Shown: positions 61,740 to 64,000 of the stretch, one piece after another
Layout of the letters: each line of letters opens with the position of its first letter
Position numbering within the stretch: position 1 is the stretch's first letter
NCBI GenBank assembly: GCA_030490835.1
Contig: CM059971.1
Span: forward strand, 39,542,012-39,606,011
DNA length: 64,000 bases
Direction: 5' to 3'
Source: Annona cherimola
Taxonomy: Eukaryota > Streptophyta > Magnoliopsida > Magnoliales > Annonaceae
The notes under the pieces: generated by a model
Databases searched by the model: none
The model's input: the letters and a program-made list of their open reading frames with translations, nothing else
Told to the model about the DNA's origin: nothing
Program-made: the position numbers and the translations under genes

Positions 61740-62013
61740 GCATAGTGGCGCCTAGGCGCCAACTCACTGGATGCTTCGTGACTTGGAAACTCTTCTAGAA
61801 CACTTGTATGATCATGCCATGACACCTAAGCGCCAATTCCCTGGAAGTTTTTGTGTCTTGTGACCTCAAAACCCTTCTGGACTTGTCTTCATGTTGGTGA
61901 AGTGGCACCTAGGCGCCCCTAGCTGGCGCCTAGGCGCCAACTCTCTAGAAGCTATTTGTTGCTTGAGGTGTTGGATAGTCTAGCTAAGGCATGTAGGGTG
62001 GCGCTGGACGCCA
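61740..62013. repeat. GGCGCCTAGGCGCC palindrome array
   Basis: The perfect 14-bp palindrome GGCGCCTAGGCGCC occurs at 61747-61760 and 61925-61938. Variants are at 61821-61834 (GACACCTAAGCGCC), 61904-61917 (GGCACCTAGGCGCC) and 62000-62012 (GGCGCTGGACGCC). Spacings are 74, 83, 21 and 75 bp, with shared flanks 'CAACTC.CTGGA' and 'TTCTAGAA', so this is a degenerate ~75-bp tandem repeat. A family-F LTR is inserted just after it. Confidence 0.85.
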
Positions 62014-62154
62014 ACCCACATGCTGTTGGAAATATGTGGAAAACTAGCTAAATCTATGTTTTGATGATTAACAAATCAATTTGAGTAAGTCTTGGCTACT
62101 AACAAGTTTGTGGAAATGTTTAAGGAATAACCATTTGAAGAAAAACAAGTATGG

Positions 62155-62890
62155 AAGGCCAAGTCGTTCCCCAAGTCGACTTCAAGATCAACTTCAAATG
62201 TGCAGAACTGTCCAGAGTTGAAAACGGAAGACAGGAAGGTGAAGTCGCAGGCCAAGTCGACTCCACCTGCGACTTGGGTAGCCAAGTCGCAAACGAAGTC
62301 GACCTCACCATCGACTTCAGTCGAGCAAAACCTTCCAGAGTCGACGTTCAGAACACAACGTGCCGAAGTCGCACCCCAAGTCGACTCCATGTGCGACTTG
62401 AGGTGAAGTCGCAGCCGAAGTCGACTCAGACATCGACTTCGCTCAGGCAGACGGAAAACTTCAAATGACAAGTTCTGGATTACTTGATTTCAAGCCAAAC
62501 TAAATGAAGATGAAGATCAAGGCAACATAGATACTCAAGCTGAAACATTTGAAGACAAATCCAAGTACAAGCAAGAAGCATAAACTCAATCATTCAAATC
62601 AAGAAGATATCTAAGATTACATGAGTCAAGATTCAAGATGAATCAAAGTCAAGATTTTCAAGATTCACAAATGTTCAAGAACATCATGACAGTGAAGTCG
62701 CAAGGCCAAGTCGACCCCATCTGAGACTTGAGTGAAGTCGCAAAGCCAAGTCGACTTCATGATCGACTTCAGAACGGGCGAAACCTTCCAGCGTTGAAAC
62801 TGAAGACCGAAGTTCGCGAAGTCGCACCCGAAGTCGACTTCATCTGCGACTTGGGCGAAGTCGCACCCGAAGTCGACTCCACCTGCGACT
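62155..62890. repeat. AAGTCGACTY minisatellite upstream of an LTR TATA box
   Basis: About nine AAGTCGAC(T/C)(T/C) blocks are interleaved with 'GAAGTCGCA' and 'TGCGACTTG'. The cluster ends less than 100 bp before TATAAAAG. Same repeat as at 18990-19785, inverted. Confidence 0.85.
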
Positions 62891-63300
62891 TGGGTCGCAA
62901 CGGTCGGATTTTATTCGAACGTTGGCGCATTAAATGCGCGCCACCAACCCTCTAACGTTCGGATTCCCTCCAAAATTATAAAAGGGAGTTATTGTAGACG
63001 AGGGAAGTAGTTGGAAAACATTAAGTGAACATAACTCCTATCTACAAGAGCATTAAAGTGATCAAGCCAATCAAGAGAGGAAGAACTACACTTCAAAACT
63101 GCAAGAGCTTCACTTCAGATTCTTCAAAGCCATTACTACAAGTTCTTCTCTGCACCAAACTGCTTCTACACATCTGTAAAGTGTAGATTTATTTCATTAC
63201 TTATTTGTTTGTATTGAACTTGATTTAGCTTGGGTAGCTAAGATCAAGTGATAGCAAAGTAGTGTGTGATTGGAGTGTGACTCATCACCTACTTGTGCTA

Positions 63301-63450
63301 GTTGTTGATGCCCCCTAGAGCTAGAATCTAGAAGAGAGCAAGAGGCTCTAGTTGTTGATGCCCCCTAGAGCTAGAATCTAGAAGAGAGCAAGAGGCTCTA
63401 GTTGTTGATGCCCCCTAGAGCTAGAATCTAGAAGAGAGCAAGAGGCTCTA
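63301..63450. repeat. Three tandem 50-bp units
   Basis: Units start at 63301, 63351 and 63401 with GTTGTTGATGCCCCCTAGAG and contain 'CTAGAATCTAGAAGAGAGCA'. The copies appear identical apart from the last bases of the third. The reverse-orientation LTR at 18198 has only two copies. Confidence 0.9.
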
Positions 63451-63859
63451 ATTGTATTGAGAGAATACAATAGTGGAACCCAAATCACAAGGTGTGTGGG
63501 CTAGGAAGAGTGGAGTAGGGAGGTTGCCCGAACCACTATAAAAATTCTTGTCTACTTGCTTTTATTTCTGCTCTCTACATTACTTTGCTTTCCATTCTGT
63601 TTCTTCATTCAAGGGGACTAGATTAATCCGGGGTAAAGTTTTTGTTTAAGTTGTAAATTTTTAAGAACCCAATTCACCCCTCCCCTCTTGGGTTTTGCCA
63701 TCAATTCGGGACCCAACACATGCCTCTTGACTTGGTTCTGATCTGCATCTGCTTCGCCCGCATGCCTATAATTTGCCCGTCCTTCCTGTAAAAATTAAAT
63801 GAACTAAATAAATGGACTAAAAATGACTAATTTATACAAAAAATACATAAAAACTATTA

Positions 63860-64000
63860 TAGCGGCCTGATCATTTCAGGCCGGATGCACGGGCCTGCTC
63901 CGTGCGTCTATCCTGAAAACCTATTTTTTTAAATTTTTTTGATTTTTTTCATGGGTAAGTAAATCTAGGTGTATTAAATTTATAAACCAAGTTTTACCAA
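63860..64000. mobile_element. Left part of a fold-back element, cut by the window edge
   Basis: It begins with short GC-rich palindromes (GGCCTGATCATTTCAGGCC, then GCACGGGCCTGCTCCGTGC), followed by T-rich runs and 'AAATCTAGGTGTATTAAATTTAT'. The last motif is shared with the fold-back elements at 3186 and 10246. The other half lies outside the window. Confidence 0.5.

Larger units (their letters stand above)
62024..63718 (+). mobile_element. Family-F (copia-like) solo LTR, 1.7 kb, sense orientation
   Basis: Ends are TGTTGGAAAT...CGGGACCCAACA, with perfect CATGC duplications at 62019-62023 and 63719-63723. A TATA box (TATAAAAG) is at 62977-62984. The AAGTCGAC minisatellite (62155-62890) lies upstream of it, and three identical 50-bp units (63301-63450) lie downstream. 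Reverse homologue of 18198-19942. No internal region is present. Confidence 0.88.

Noticed and set aside
62076..62471. 131-residue minus-strand open frame, and plus-strand frames at 62151-62955
   Set aside because: Their repeated CDL/VDF wording is produced by the AAGTCGAC minisatellite, not by a protein.
63301..63450. CRISPR-like direct repeats
   Set aside because: Units are contiguous 50-bp tandem copies without unique spacers, in plant LTR DNA.
1..64000. tRNA, rRNA or organelle-derived insertions
   Set aside because: Reading through both strands I saw no tRNA cloverleaf with conserved loops, no rRNA blocks and no plastid or mitochondrial genes; a covariance-model search would be decisive.

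Overview
This is a piece of an angiosperm nuclear genome. The evidence is a spliced dienelactone-hydrolase gene with GT-AG introns and a plant-type N-terminal presequence, plus plant-type transposon families: Ty3/gypsy and Ty1/copia LTRs, an L1-clade LINE with a C-terminal RNase H, and Tourist-like and (TA)n-inserting MITEs. The DNA is AT-rich. I cannot assign a species.

Layout. Positions 1-870 hold a degenerate ~80-bp tandem array. Positions 885-2657 hold four copies of one MITE family, each sitting in a (TA)n tract; the last is a near-perfect fold-back. Positions 2660-4055 are AT-rich and carry two short tandem arrays and a fold-back. Positions 4056-7850 (minus strand) hold the only host gene I recognise: four coding exons of a dienelactone hydrolase / carboxymethylenebutenolidase homologue. 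Catalytic Cys and Asp are present, but the last exon with the His is not in the window. Two Tourist-like MITEs in opposite orientation bracket its first exon. A possible 5' LTR and primer-binding region of a Tat-like gypsy element lie at ~8540-9225.

From 9863 to the right edge the window is nested LTR retrotransposons, readable from 5-bp target-site duplications (TSDs). The oldest layer is a Tat-like gypsy with a broken gag (53240-54660). A degraded solo LTR (9863-52762, TSD TAACC) sits in it. A decayed gypsy element (10813-47634) sits in that LTR, and further LTRs sit in the gypsy. One of these (23891-35348) is itself cut by a 6.2-kb LINE (29071-35255) with a 16-bp TSD. Family names C (TGTGATAC...GCGCCACA), D (TGTAAAGACC...TGTTACA), E (TGATAAG...GCGAAYA) and F (TGTTGG...CCAACA) are mine.

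Eleven LTRs keep both ends and a matching 5-bp TSD but have no internal region, so almost every element has been reduced to a solo LTR. No intact transposon reading frame remains. At one site, mentally removing a solo LTR plus one TSD copy makes the interrupted gag reading frame continuous. Strand labels for LTRs are inferred from TATA boxes and 5' splice donors.
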